From an uncultured Bacteroidales bacterium (GTDB lineage: Bacteria; Bacteroidota; Bacteroidia; Bacteroidales; P3), in NCBI GenBank assembly GCA_900318665.1, contig ONLQ01000016.1:1-43073 (forward strand): a DNA stretch of 43,073 nucleotides. Direction: 5' to 3'. Position 1 is the stretch's first letter. Each line of letters opens with the position of its first letter. Under the pieces are notes generated by a model that was not told where the DNA came from, did no database searches, and worked only from the letters and a program-made list of their open reading frames with translations. The position numbers were made by a program, and so were the translations under genes. Shown here piece by piece: positions 24,798 through 34,018 of the stretch.

Positions 24798-27728
24798 TTA
24801 GTAGCCGAAGATTTGCTCTAATGTTAGTTTCTGGAGTTTGCCGTATTTCTTCAGAGCGTTGAAGTCGATGTCGCTCTCTTTGCCAAGGAGCATGTAGTTC
24901 ATCTTCTTGCCTTTGATATACTTGTGGTTGAAGTTGATGACGTCCTGCATGGTCATTGACGGGTAGGTCTCGAAATAGAACTTGCTGACAGGTTTCTTGG
25001 TGTCGAAGCCCATACGCTCGTAGGCAAGGTAGTTGAAGATGACGCTACGTTTGATGGTACGCTGGGTGCGGATGCCAGAAATAAGAGCGTCTTTTGCCAT
25101 ATTGAAGTTGGCCTCGGCAACAGGCATATTCTCAAAGAGGTCTTCGAAGGCCTCCATTGCGTCAGCCAGTTTGTCGTTCTGGGTGCCTATGAAAGAGGCG
25201 TTGGTGAAGAAACCGTTGGGTTTGCCGGGGGTACCGAAACCTGCCGCAGCGGTGTAGGCCAACGAGCGTTTCTCGCGCATCTCTTGGAACACTATGGCGT
25301 TCATGCTGCCACCGAAATACTCGTTGTAGAGATTGACAACGGGAGTGAGTTTGAAGTCGTATTTCACACTGCGGTTGAAACCACGCAGACGCACCTGCGG
25401 CGAGTCGTAGTCCACAAAGAACACCGTAGGCTCTTTGACGGCCAACGGGAAGACTTGTTTGTTCTTGAGCGGAGCTTTGAATTTCTTAGGCATATAGTGC
25501 TTTTCGGACACGATGCGCTTGATGCCGTCAAGGCTTTCGGGACCGTAATAGAGCACGCGGTGCTTGTAGTTGAAGAGGTCGTGAATGGCATCGGTGAGTT
25601 CCTTGGCGGTGAAGGCACGCATCTGAGCCTCGCTAAGTTGGTCGAGCGTAGGCGAGTTTTCGGGGCCATAGATGCCGTAGTTGCAAAGCGCGCTGAAAGC
25701 CGAACCCTGGTTGGTCTTGCTGTCGAGGCGGCTCTTCACGATGCGGTCAATCAGAGTCTTGAGGGCTGCGTCGTCGGGCTGGCAGTCGCTCATAAGTTCC
25801 TCCATCAGAGCCATGGCGGGCAACATATTCTCACTGAGGCCGCTGATGCTGACGGTGATATTGTCGCCGCCAACGCTGAGACTGTAACTGCATGCCAGTT
25901 TGTAGAATTCCGACTTGATTTGCTCAAGGGTGTGTTTTGACGTGCCAAGATAGCCGAAGAGGTCGGCCGCAAAGTCAATCTTCTTGCCCTCTTTCTCGGC
26001 GTTGGCACCAAAATCAAAGTAGTAGTCGAGGTTGAAAGTGGCATTCTCGACGTTCTGCACATAGAGAACCTCGGCACCATTGGCCAGTTTGCCTTTCTTC
26101 ATATCGCGATTGAAATCGACATAGCGAGGCTCGATAGGAGTAACGGTGCGGGCTTTGAGTTGTTTGAGGTATTCGCTCTCGTTGTCGCGGCCAACCTCGA
26201 TGGGGGTAATGGCAGGCTTAGCAACCTTGTAAACAGGGTCGGGAGTGCCTTGCAGTTTATTGAGAATAAAGTAGTTGTTATCCTTGAAAGTGCGGTTGGC
26301 GAAGTCGATGATGTCCTGCTTAGTGATTTTGGAGAGAACGTCAATCTCGTTGCAAACCTCGCCCCAGTCGCGGTGCTGGATGAAGGCATAGGCCATCTGA
26401 ATGGCACGGCTGCTGTTGCTCTCGGCCTGCTTCATGATGGAGAGTTTCTTGTTGTTGATGGCGGCCTCCAGCAGGCTTTCGTCGAATTTGCCCTGCTTGA
26501 CGAGTTCAATCTGCTCGAAAAGCAGTTGCTGGAGTTGCTGCAGCGTCTGACCCTCATTGGGACGGCCACCGAAAATGAACACGCCGTAGTCGTTGAGTCC
26601 GTAGATACCGCTGTGGGCACCGAGGCATTTCTGCGGCTGGTTGAGGTTCACGTCAATAAGACCACATTTGCCGTTGTTGAGAACAGCGTCAACGAGGTCG
26701 GCAATCATACGCTCGCGGCTGCCAACCTTGGCAGTGATACGGTAGGCGATAGTGGTGTTTTCGGGGTCGTTGCCGGTGATGTTCTTCGTTTCGGGCTTGG
26801 TAATAGGAGCCTCTTCGGGGAAGGTGAGTTGCGGCACGTTGCCCGGCTTCATGTGGCCCCAGTATTTGTCGATAATCTTGATTACCTCGTCGGGGTCGAA
26901 GTCGCCAGCCATGCTTATGCAGATGTTGTTGGGCACATAATATTCGGAGTAGAACTTGCGAATATTGCGCATGGAGGGATTTTTGAGGTGTTCGGCCTCG
27001 CCGATGGTAGTCTGAAGGCCATAGGGATGATGCGGAAACATGGCACGGAGAATCTCCTCGTAGCAGCGACGGCCGTCCTGGGTGAGGCACATGTTTTTCT
27101 CCTCATAGACGGCTTCGAGTTCGGTGTGAAAGAGGCGAAGCACGAGGTTCTCGAAACGATCGGCCTGCAACTCGCACCAAGTCTCAACCTGGTTGGAAGG
27201 GATATTCTCGACATACATCGTACAGTCGTTGCTGGTGAAAGCATTGGTGCCTGTGGAACCGATGTTGGTCATCATCTTGTCGTACTCGTTGGCGATGGCA
27301 ATCTTCGAAGCCTCGTAGGAAAGGCTGTCGATGCGGTGGTAGAGGACGGCACGGGTGGCGCTATCGTCAAACATACGATAGACCTCGAAAAGGTCCTCAA
27401 TCTGCTGGATATACTTATGTTCCTGCTCCCAGTTGGTGGTGCCGAGGCGATGGGTGCCTTTGAACATCATGTGCTCCAGATAGTGTGCCAGACCAGTGGT
27501 TTCGGCGGGGTCGTTCTTGCTGCCGGCGCGCACTGCCACATAGGTCTGAATACGAGGCGTCTCCTTATAGACGCTCAAAAAGACCTTCAGACCGTTGTCG
27601 AGCGTGTATTCGCGCATCTGGAACGGGTCATTGGGATAGGTCTTGTACTTGTAGGTCTTTTGGGCCATTACGCTGCCCGCCACGAGGACCGACAGGGCCA
27701 CAAAGCACAAAATTTGTCTGATTTTCAT
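24798..27728 (-). CDS. Periplasmic M16 family zinc metallopeptidase (insulinase/pitrilysin type)
   Basis: A 976-residue protein with a signal peptide (~1-22, ending SVMAQ). It contains two M16 halves. The first has the inverted zinc motif in LAHYLEHMMFKGT (His82, Glu85, His86), and a downstream ligand Glu in ELEAVYEEKNM (~209-210). An inserted helical segment of ~45 residues (KYIQQIEDLFEVYRMF) lies between, as in other Bacteroidota M16 proteins. The second half (~540-976) lacks the zinc motif but keeps the inactive-domain pattern, including the substrate-binding RGFNRS and MNAIVFQEMREKRSLAYTA. A single polypeptide with active and inactive halves is the PqqL-like arrangement. Predicted role: degradation of peptides in the periplasm. 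Monocistronic, with a -7 element 38 bases upstream. Confidence 0.95.
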   Translation of the reverse strand: MKIRQILCFVALSVLVAGSVMAQKTYKYKTYPNDPFQMREYTLDNGLKVFLSVYKETPRIQTYVAVRAGSKNDPAETTGLAHYLEHMMFKGTHRLGTTNWEQEHKYIQQIEDLFEVYRMFDDSATRAVLYHRIDSLSYEASKIAIANEYDKMMTNIGSTGTNAFTSNDCTMYVENIPSNQVETWCELQADRFENLVLRLFHTELEAVYEEKNMCLTQDGRRCYEEILRAMFPHHPYGLQTTIGEAEHLKNPSMRNIRKFYSEYYVPNNICISMAGDFDPDEVIKIIDKYWGHMKPGNVPQLTFPEEAPITKPETKNITGNDPENTTIAYRITAKVGSRERMIADLVDAVLNNGKCGLIDVNLNQPQKCLGAHSGIYGLNDYGVFIFGGRPNEGQTLQQLQQLLFEQIELVKQGKFDESLLEAAINNKKLSIMKQAESNSSRAIQMAYAFIQHRDWGEVCNEIDVLSKITKQDIIDFANRTFKDNNYFILNKLQGTPDPVYKVAKPAITPIEVGRDNESEYLKQLKARTVTPIEPRYVDFNRDMKKGKLANGAEVLYVQNVENATFNLDYYFDFGANAEKEGKKIDFAADLFGYLGTSKHTLEQIKSEFYKLACSYSLSVGGDNITVSISGLSENMLPAMALMEELMSDCQPDDAALKTLIDRIVKSRLDSKTNQGSAFSALCNYGIYGPENSPTLDQLSEAQMRAFTAKELTDAIHDLFNYKHRVLYYGPESLDGIKRIVSEKHYMPKKFKAPLKNKQVFPLAVKEPTVFFVDYDSPQVRLRGFNRSVKYDFKLTPVVNLYNEYFGGSMNAIVFQEMREKRSLAYTAAAGFGTPGKPNGFFTNASFIGTQNDKLADAMEAFEDLFENMPVAEANFNMAKDALISGIRTQRTIKRSVIFNYLAYERMGFDTKKPVSKFYFETYPSMTMQDVINFNHKYIKGKKMNYMLLGKESDIDFNALKKYGKLQKLTLEQIFGY

Positions 27729-27765
27729 ATTGTAAAGTTTTTGTTTTGTATTTTTATGAAATATG

Positions 27766-27773
27766 CAAAGATA
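27766..27773 (-). promoter_or_regulatory. -7 element of the M16 peptidase gene
   Basis: On the minus strand TATCTTTG fits the consensus exactly, about 38 bases upstream of the ATG at 27728. No correctly spaced -33 TTTG was found. Confidence 0.45.
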
Positions 27774-27882
27774 GTTTTTTTTTCGTCAAAAGCCTACGGA
27801 TATAGGGAACACCTTGTCCCCAAGTTTTCAACCATCACATTTTGAAAAACTTTGGCGCTATAAGAAAAACGTATATTGATAA

Positions 27883-27913
27883 TTTGTAATTTTACACAAT
27901 CTTATTACATTTG
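27883..27913 (+). promoter_or_regulatory. Consensus promoter upstream of the Pro/Glu-rich protein
   Basis: TTTG (27883-27886), a 19-base spacer and TACATTTG (27906-27913) fully match the Bacteroidota consensus. The predicted start is near 27920, downstream of the ATG at 27911. This fixes translation at 27962. Confidence 0.72.
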
Positions 27914-27961
27914 CGCTATTCATATAGCGTACTAATATACAGCACAATACACCAAGAAATA

Positions 27962-28912
27962 ATGGCTAACGAAAATCCTGTATTTGAACAAATCCAGGGG
28001 TTGTTGCTCCAAGCCGACAGCCTGCTGAAAGAGTGCATTGCATCCACGCCTCTCCACCTCATTGAGGCCGACATGCTCAAAGAGCAACTGCGAGACCTCT
28101 ACCTCAAAGCACAATATGCTTCGGCGGCAGCGCAAACCGAAGTGGCACGTCCACAGCCAGCACCTGCCCCCATAAAAGACGAGAAACCAACAGAGGCCAT
28201 AACGCCCACATTCATTGCCACCGACGAGGCCAACGAACAGGCTGAACCTGCCGAGAAGGCCGACGAGCCGCAGCCTGCTGTCGAACAAAAAGTTGCCGAA
28301 CCGCAGCCCGCACCGGCCGAGGAAACCGTTGCCGAGCCGCAACCTGTTATTGACGAAACACCCGCAGCCGAGGAGCCTCTCTTTGCTCCCGCCGAGCCTG
28401 AGCCCGAACCAATGCCCACCATGGAGCCTATGATGGAGCAGATTGCAGGCAATCCCTATGGCTCGCTTTTCGACACCGAGACTCCAGAAGAAGAGCCCAC
28501 ACCTGAACCCGCCCCGGAAAAGGACGAGAAAAAAGCATCAACGCCTCACGCCAGCACAGAGAAAAGCGAACCCTCGCTCCTTGACCTCCTGCGCCAGCCT
28601 TCTGACCAAACCACGCTGGGCGACCGCCTTAGTCAGCAGACCGACACCTCGAACGCCATAGAGCACCGCATGGCCCACAACAAGGTGAGCGACCTGCGCA
28701 CCGTCATCAACATCAACGACAAGTTCAGTTTCATGACCAACCTGTTCCGCAACAACATGAAAGCCTACAACGACTTCATTCTGCGCCTCAATGCCATAGA
28801 AAGCCGCGACGAGGCCATGGAGCAGGTGCGCCTTGTGTCCAAAGAATTTGGCTGGGACATGGAGTCGGCCACGGTACAGAATTTCTACGCTGTTCTGGAT
28901 AGGAAATTCTAA
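27962..28912 (+). CDS. Pro/Glu/Ala-rich protein with conserved C-terminal Bacteroidales domain
   Basis: A 316-residue cytoplasmic protein with three parts. Residues ~1-45 are helical (ENPVFEQIQGLLLQADSLLKE). Residues ~50-215 form a low-complexity linker with repeated AEPQPAPAEE-like units, strongly acidic and Pro-rich. Residues ~220-316 are an ordered domain with VSDLRTVININDKFSFMTNLF, NNMKAYNDFILRLN and FGWDMESATVQNFYAVLDRKF. The last domain resembles an uncharacterised C-terminal domain seen in many Bacteroidales proteins of this layout. The start at 27962 (MANENPVF) is chosen because the promoter's predicted transcript begins after the upstream ATG at 27911. It is followed 89 bases later by gmk. 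Function unknown. Confidence 0.82.
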   Translation: MANENPVFEQIQGLLLQADSLLKECIASTPLHLIEADMLKEQLRDLYLKAQYASAAAQTEVARPQPAPAPIKDEKPTEAITPTFIATDEANEQAEPAEKADEPQPAVEQKVAEPQPAPAEETVAEPQPVIDETPAAEEPLFAPAEPEPEPMPTMEPMMEQIAGNPYGSLFDTETPEEEPTPEPAPEKDEKKASTPHASTEKSEPSLLDLLRQPSDQTTLGDRLSQQTDTSNAIEHRMAHNKVSDLRTVININDKFSFMTNLFRNNMKAYNDFILRLNAIESRDEAMEQVRLVSKEFGWDMESATVQNFYAVLDRKF

Positions 28913-29001
28913 ACGAAACGGACAAAAACAGTTTTATAGTCACTGATAGTTAAACCATTAGACTACTCTTGCTATAAACAACCCGAACAAAACCAAGACA
29001 C

Positions 29002-29574
29002 ATGACATACCGCAACAAGGCCATACTCTTTTCTGCCCCTTCGGGCTGTGGGAAAACCACCATCATCAAGCGACTGCTCGACCATTTCGACTGCTTTGAT
29101 TTCTCTATCTCCGCCACGTCACGCCAACCACGCAGCGGCGAGGAAAACGGCAAGGACTACTACTTCATGAGCCACGACGAGTTTCGCCAGCACATAGACC
29201 ACGGCGATTTTCTGGAGTGGGAAGAGGTGTATGAAGGCACTTGTTACGGCACTCTCAAATCGGAACCGGAACGCATCTGGGCCGACGGCAATGTGATAGT
29301 ATTCGACGTTGACGTGAACGGAGGCAAGAACCTGAAACGCTATTTCGGCGACAAGGCACTCTCCATCTTCGTGATGCCGCCAAGCATAGAGGTCCTTGAG
29401 CAGCGCCTGCGCAACCGTGGCACCGAGAGCGAGGAATCGATAGCCAAACGGCTGGGACGCAGTGCCAAAGAGTTGCAGGAAAGTCACCATTTCGACGTAA
29501 CAATAATTAACGACGACCTCGAAACCGCCGTAGAGGAAACACGCCGCACGGTGGCGGAGTTTCTTGCCAAATAA
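29002..29574 (+). CDS. gmk: Guanylate kinase
   Basis: A 190-residue guanylate kinase that converts GMP to GDP with ATP. The P-loop is FSAPSGCGKTTIIKRLL (Gly15-Lys18-Thr19). The GMP-binding segment follows with SATSRQPRSGEENGKDYYFMS, then FLEWEEVYEGTCYGTLK. The lid carries QRLRNRGTESEESIAKRL, and the base-binding loop HFDVTIINDDLE is near the end. Length is normal. Gene order with mreC 12 bases downstream indicates cotranscription with shape genes. Confidence 0.97.
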   Translation: MTYRNKAILFSAPSGCGKTTIIKRLLDHFDCFDFSISATSRQPRSGEENGKDYYFMSHDEFRQHIDHGDFLEWEEVYEGTCYGTLKSEPERIWADGNVIVFDVDVNGGKNLKRYFGDKALSIFVMPPSIEVLEQRLRNRGTESEESIAKRLGRSAKELQESHHFDVTIINDDLETAVEETRRTVAEFLAK

Positions 29575-29586
29575 AACCGATAGCCC

Positions 29587-30423
29587 ATGCAGCGTCTCAT
29601 AGAAATACTTAAGCGGTTCAACTATGTGTTGGTTTTCATTATATTGGAAGCCATAGCACTGACGCTTATTTATCGCAACAACTACTACCAACAGACCCAA
29701 ATCATAAACATAGGCAATCGCATTGCCGGCGAGACCTACAATATGTCGGCCTCGGTAAGGGACTATTTCGGGCTGCGCCACGAAAACGAGTTGCTCCACG
29801 CCGAAAACGCCGCACTGAGGGCACAGATAGCCGAATCGTACATACACTACGACTCGAAACGTTTTGAATATAACGACACCACCTACCAACAGATATATCA
29901 CTATATCACCGCAAAGGTTATCAAGAACTCGTGGAACCGCGCCCGCAACTATGTGATGATAGGCAAAGGCCAGCGGAGCGGCATAGAACCCGACATGGCA
30001 GTCATATCGCCACAAGGACTGGTGGGCGTGGTGGTTGGCACTTCCGAAAACTTTGCCGTGGTGATGCCTGTGCTGCACCCCGAAAGCAAGCACAGCGTGA
30101 TGCTGAAACGCACACAAACCTGCGGCACCCTAATCTGGGAGGGAGGCAACTTCCTTCACGCCACCGTCACAAACATCCCCACCACCCACCAAATAAATAT
30201 CGGCGACACCATCATCACCTCTGGTCAAGACCCCGCACTGCCTAAAGGCATTATGGTTGGCACCGTGAATAAAGCCGAGAACATTTCAGGCACCGGATTC
30301 TATAACATAAACATCAACCTCTCTACACAGTTCAACAAACTGGAACACGTGTATATAGTCCACAACAGTTTTGCCCAAGAGCAAGAAGACCTGCCAAAGA
30401 AATTAAATATAGAAGAGTTCTAA
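29587..30423 (+). CDS. mreC: Rod shape-determining protein MreC
   Basis: A 278-residue bitopic protein. A short cytoplasmic N-terminus leads to one transmembrane helix (~12-29, NYVLVFIILEAIALTLIY). A periplasmic coiled coil follows at ~60-90 (NELLHAENAALRAQIAES). The MreC double beta-barrel follows, with ITAKVIKNSWNRARNYVMIGKGQRSGI, VISPQGLVGVVVG, NIPTTHQINIGDTIITSGQD and PKGIMVGTV. MreC organises the elongasome that directs peptidoglycan synthesis. Neighbours are gmk upstream and mreD downstream. mreB is not present in this window. Confidence 0.95.
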   Translation: MQRLIEILKRFNYVLVFIILEAIALTLIYRNNYYQQTQIINIGNRIAGETYNMSASVRDYFGLRHENELLHAENAALRAQIAESYIHYDSKRFEYNDTTYQQIYHYITAKVIKNSWNRARNYVMIGKGQRSGIEPDMAVISPQGLVGVVVGTSENFAVVMPVLHPESKHSVMLKRTQTCGTLIWEGGNFLHATVTNIPTTHQINIGDTIITSGQDPALPKGIMVGTVNKAENISGTGFYNININLSTQFNKLEHVYIVHNSFAQEQEDLPKKLNIEEF

Positions 30424-30450
30424 CCGCCTCACCACAAAAAACATAGCACA

Positions 30451-30966
30451 GTGAACAACCGCATTGTCATACAAAATATCATTCGATTTATTTTCTTGCT
30501 ACTCATTCAATTGATAGTGCTCGACAACATTACGCCCATAACGATGCTCATGCCCAACGTTATGCTCATCTTTATGATAATGCTGCCGACCACCACCAAG
30601 CACATACCGATGCTGCTCATAGGTTTTGCTACCGGACTGCTGCTCGACATCTGCTCCAACACGCTGGGATTTCACTGCTTTGCCTTCACCATGACGGCTA
30701 TGGCACGCATTCTCTTTGCCGACCGCATTCTGCTCAACAACGAACCCATAGACATAGACCGCCCAAGTCTCCGCGTTGTCAACTTCCAGCATTTCGCAAT
30801 CTATAGTCTCACCACGCTCCTGGTCTATTACACCACCTACATCATCGTAGAGGCATTCTCATTCTACAACGTATGGGTCATGCTGCTAAGCATCATAGCC
30901 AACGTTATCGTAACATGGATACTATTAATAATATATCAGTTAGCGCTGATACCCGAAGAAAAATAG
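30451..30966 (+). CDS. mreD: Rod shape-determining protein MreD
   Basis: A 171-residue integral membrane protein with about five hydrophobic helices (IRFIFLLLIQLIVLDNI, MLMPNVMLIFMIMLP, HIPMLLIGFATGLLLDIC, IYSLTTLLVYYTTYIIVEA, LLSIIANVIVTWILLIIY). Size, topology and position directly after mreC identify MreD, the MreC partner. Translation starts at a GTG codon (30451), 27 bases after mreC. Its 3' end overlaps the preferred start of the porZ-like gene by 52 bases in a different frame. Confidence 0.9.
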   Translation: MNNRIVIQNIIRFIFLLLIQLIVLDNITPITMLMPNVMLIFMIMLPTTTKHIPMLLIGFATGLLLDICSNTLGFHCFAFTMTAMARILFADRILLNNEPIDIDRPSLRVVNFQHFAIYSLTTLLVYYTTYIIVEAFSFYNVWVMLLSIIANVIVTWILLIIYQLALIPEEK

Positions 30967-33260
30967 CGCGCTTCGTCCTCGTTATAGCACTCTTACTGGT
31001 GACGCAAACGAATATGGCTCAGACGGCCATAGGGCAGTGGCGCGACCATTTCTCCTACAACAAGGCTTTGTGTCTTGCGCCCGCCAACGGACGCATATAT
31101 TGTGGCTATGAGCAATGCGTGGGCTATTACGACAGCCGCGACGACATTGTGGGGCGCCTCACCAAAGTTGACCAACTCTCCGACGCAGGCATCGCCACAA
31201 TTGCCTACGACAACGCTACCGCCACACTTGTTGTTGCCTACACCAACTCCAACATCGACATAGTACGCAACGACATAACCTACAACATCTCTGACCTAAA
31301 GCGCAGTGCCAATGGCGGCGACAAAACCATATACAGCATAGCCTTCTGCCGCGGCAAAGCCTACATAGCCTGCGGCATAGGAATACTGATAGTGGACCCC
31401 ATTCGTGCCGAAATAGAGACCACCTGCATTGTTGGAATAAACGGCACGCAGCAGCCTGTGCTTGACCTCACCACCGACGACAGCCGCATCTACGCCGCCA
31501 CCGCGACAGGCATAGTATCTATCTCGCAAAGCGACCGTTTCCCCAACATAGCAACCCACTGGCAGCACGACACGACTTCCGCCCTTGCAGGCCGCCACAT
31601 TGCACGTATTGCCAGCAACAACGGCAGACTGATGGCACTGGTAGAAGGCATTGACCCCATGATGCGCTACATCTACAGCCTCGACAACGGAGTGTGGCAG
31701 GCGGTAGATAGCGGCGATATGCAGACGCTGCGCTGTGCTAACGGCTACACTACCGTGGCCTTCCGTGACAGCGTGAGGGTTTATGCCCCCGACAACACAC
31801 TGAGTAAAACCTATCGCACCTTCCGCTGGGGCAATATTGACGCCCATGACGCTATACGCGAAGCCGACGGCACACTATGGATAGCCCACGACTGGGGCGG
31901 AGTGGTTCGCATAGCCCCCGACGGCTCGTCGGAAAGCCTCAACCCACGAGGCAACGTTACCGACCATGCCACATACATAACAGCCTACAACGACATAACC
32001 TACATCTGCCCTGGCGGCAAGACCAACATCTTCACCAATATGTGGAGGCTGGGCAACCTCTACAACCACAAAAACGGAGAATGGAACCAGTTGGACCGCA
32101 ACGGTGCCGACACGCTTTTGGACTTTCTCTGCGTTGCCATCAATCCGCGCAACACCTCGCAGATGGCAGCCGCTTCGTGGGGTTTCGGCATAGTAGAAAT
32201 TATTGATAACAAGATAGTAAACGTTTTCAACGAGAGCAACAGCAACGGAGCCATAACGGCCTACCACAGCAGTGGATGGCGCCATGTGCGCACTGCCTCC
32301 GTGGCATACGACCGCAAAGGCACGCTATGGGCGACAAACTCGCTGGCCGAAAACGGTCTTGTGGCTCACTATTCCGATGGCACATGGCGCAGTTTCGAGA
32401 CCCGCACGCTGACTGGAAACAACGAGATAGACCATCTGGTTTGCGACAGCCTTACGGACTACAAATGGATAACAGGCTCTGCAAACCGAATTTATGTGCT
32501 TGACGGCGAGGGCCATGCCGCCTATGTGGACCCCAACAACGGCAGCCGACTGCAGACCAACCGAATCAACTGCCTCGTGCAGGACCGTAGCGGCGACCTC
32601 TGGATAGGCACCGACAAAGGCATAAAGGTCATTTTCGACGGGCGGCGCGCTTTCGAAAACGGCGGCCGAAACGAGAAAAGCCCCGTCAACTGTTCCAATA
32701 TCGTCATCAGCAACGGCGAATTTGTGGAATACCTTATGGCCTACGAAGACGTTGTCTGCATAGCCGTTGACGGCGCCAACCGCAAATGGGTGGGCACGCA
32801 GAATAACGGCATATACCTGCTCTCTTCCACGGGACTCGACGAATTGCAGCATTTTACTGCCACCAACAGCCCATTGCCATCAAACCACATCATAGCCATC
32901 GGCATTCAGCCTTTGTCGGGCGATGTGTTTGTGTCCACAGACCACGGCACGGTGTCCTACCGTTCCACGGCAACCTACGGCACCGCCACGCCACGCGACG
33001 AGGTGCACGTCTTTCCTAACCCCGTGCGCCCCGACTACAGCGGTCCCATTGCCATAAGCGGGCTGACCAACAACGCCCTGGTGCATATAACCGACATAGC
33101 AGGCCATGTGGTGTTTTCCGACCGCGCCATAGGCGGCCAGGCCATCTGGAACGGCTTGACAAATAGCGGCGAGAGTGTGACAAGCGGCGTTTACTATGTT
33201 TTTGCCTCCGACAACGAGGGAGGAAATCGTAGCGTGGGCAAGATACTGATAGTACGGTAA
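30915..33260 (+). CDS. porZ: PorZ-like type IX secretion system beta-propeller protein
   Basis: A 781-residue protein. The N-terminal signal has an unusually long n-region (~1-36, TRRKIARFVLVIALLLVTQTNMAQ). The mature start AIGQWRDHFSYNKALCLAP and the following YCGYEQCVGYYD and TKVDQLSDAGIATIAYD are the hallmark of PorZ, a T9SS surface component that helps attach A-LPS to cargo in Porphyromonas. Repeats such as GTLWIAHDWGGVVRIA, GTLWATNSLAENG, GDLWIGTDKGIKVIF and RKWVGTQNNGIYLL form the propellers. The C-terminus is a type A sorting domain (EVHVFPNPVRPDYSGPIAI, SGVYYVFASDNEGG). Length fits P. gingivalis PorZ (~776). The ATG at 30915 is preferred over an earlier ATG at 30873; either way it overlaps mreD, and recO follows 14 bases later. 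Confidence 0.85.
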   Translation: MDTINNISVSADTRRKIARFVLVIALLLVTQTNMAQTAIGQWRDHFSYNKALCLAPANGRIYCGYEQCVGYYDSRDDIVGRLTKVDQLSDAGIATIAYDNATATLVVAYTNSNIDIVRNDITYNISDLKRSANGGDKTIYSIAFCRGKAYIACGIGILIVDPIRAEIETTCIVGINGTQQPVLDLTTDDSRIYAATATGIVSISQSDRFPNIATHWQHDTTSALAGRHIARIASNNGRLMALVEGIDPMMRYIYSLDNGVWQAVDSGDMQTLRCANGYTTVAFRDSVRVYAPDNTLSKTYRTFRWGNIDAHDAIREADGTLWIAHDWGGVVRIAPDGSSESLNPRGNVTDHATYITAYNDITYICPGGKTNIFTNMWRLGNLYNHKNGEWNQLDRNGADTLLDFLCVAINPRNTSQMAAASWGFGIVEIIDNKIVNVFNESNSNGAITAYHSSGWRHVRTASVAYDRKGTLWATNSLAENGLVAHYSDGTWRSFETRTLTGNNEIDHLVCDSLTDYKWITGSANRIYVLDGEGHAAYVDPNNGSRLQTNRINCLVQDRSGDLWIGTDKGIKVIFDGRRAFENGGRNEKSPVNCSNIVISNGEFVEYLMAYEDVVCIAVDGANRKWVGTQNNGIYLLSSTGLDELQHFTATNSPLPSNHIIAIGIQPLSGDVFVSTDHGTVSYRSTATYGTATPRDEVHVFPNPVRPDYSGPIAISGLTNNALVHITDIAGHVVFSDRAIGGQAIWNGLTNSGESVTSGVYYVFASDNEGGNRSVGKILIVR

Positions 33261-33274
33261 GGAGGTCCGGCACT

Positions 33275-33994
33275 ATGCTTCAGAAAACCACCGGCCTCGT
33301 CATCCACACCACGCCTTACGGCGAGACTTCGCTGATTGCCAAGGTTTTCACTCGCCAGTTGGGACTGCGCAGTTATATGGTGAAAGGCGTTAGAAGCACC
33401 AAAGGCCGCACCAAACAGAACCTGATGCAGCCGATGTCGTATCTCGACATGGTGGTGTACGACAAGCCGCGCGACATCAACTTCATCAAAGAAATGCAAC
33501 CAGCACATCACTGGCAGACGCTCGACACGCAGCCGCAGAAAACCGCCCTGCGTTTTTTTGCCAGCGAGGCACTCTATAAGAGTCTGCGCGAGGCCGAGCC
33601 CTCCCCCACCCTGTTCGACTATGTGGTGGAACAGATGCTGCAACTTGACGACACGGCTTGCAACATTGCCGCCTATCCTATAATGTTTTTGCTTGGCCTG
33701 TCACGCCATTTAGGCATTGAGCCCTTGGACAACTACAGCAAGCGCGAAGGCTGTTTTAACCTGAGCGAAGGCTGTTTCCAGTCGCAATCAGCCATTTATC
33801 CGCAAATGACACGGGAGACGTCGCTCTTGCTGCACAACTATCTGCAATCGTTCCATAGCGGCACAACACCCACAGGCATACCGCTCGCTGACCGCCAAAT
33901 GCTGCTGGCAAACCTTATAGCCTACTATGAAGTGCATCTGGCAGGCTTCGGCAATTTCAAATCGCACGAGGTATTGCACGCCGTGCTAAAATAG
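33275..33994 (+). CDS. recO: DNA repair protein RecO
   Basis: A 239-residue RecO, which loads RecA on SSB-coated DNA together with RecR. The N-terminal OB fold (~1-80) shows TTGLVIHTTPYGETSLIAKVFTR and GLRSYMVKGVRSTKGR. A helical C-terminal domain has FFASEALYKSLREAEPSPTLF, then FLLGLSRHLGIEPLDNY and FNLSEGCFQ. Zinc-binding cysteine pairs found in some RecO proteins are absent, as is common in Bacteroidota. Cotranscribed with the porZ-like gene (14 bases upstream) and the subtilase (24 bases downstream). Confidence 0.94.
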   Translation: MLQKTTGLVIHTTPYGETSLIAKVFTRQLGLRSYMVKGVRSTKGRTKQNLMQPMSYLDMVVYDKPRDINFIKEMQPAHHWQTLDTQPQKTALRFFASEALYKSLREAEPSPTLFDYVVEQMLQLDDTACNIAAYPIMFLLGLSRHLGIEPLDNYSKREGCFNLSEGCFQSQSAIYPQMTRETSLLLHNYLQSFHSGTTPTGIPLADRQMLLANLIAYYEVHLAGFGNFKSHEVLHAVLK

Positions 33995-34018
33995 ACACAA
34001 CCGTTATCCAATAGAACC

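Noticed and set aside
26160-27845. 561-codon plus-strand frame opposite the M16 peptidase
   Set aside because: The minus strand encodes an intact HxxEH peptidase. The plus frame is compositionally odd and begins and ends without any gene context.
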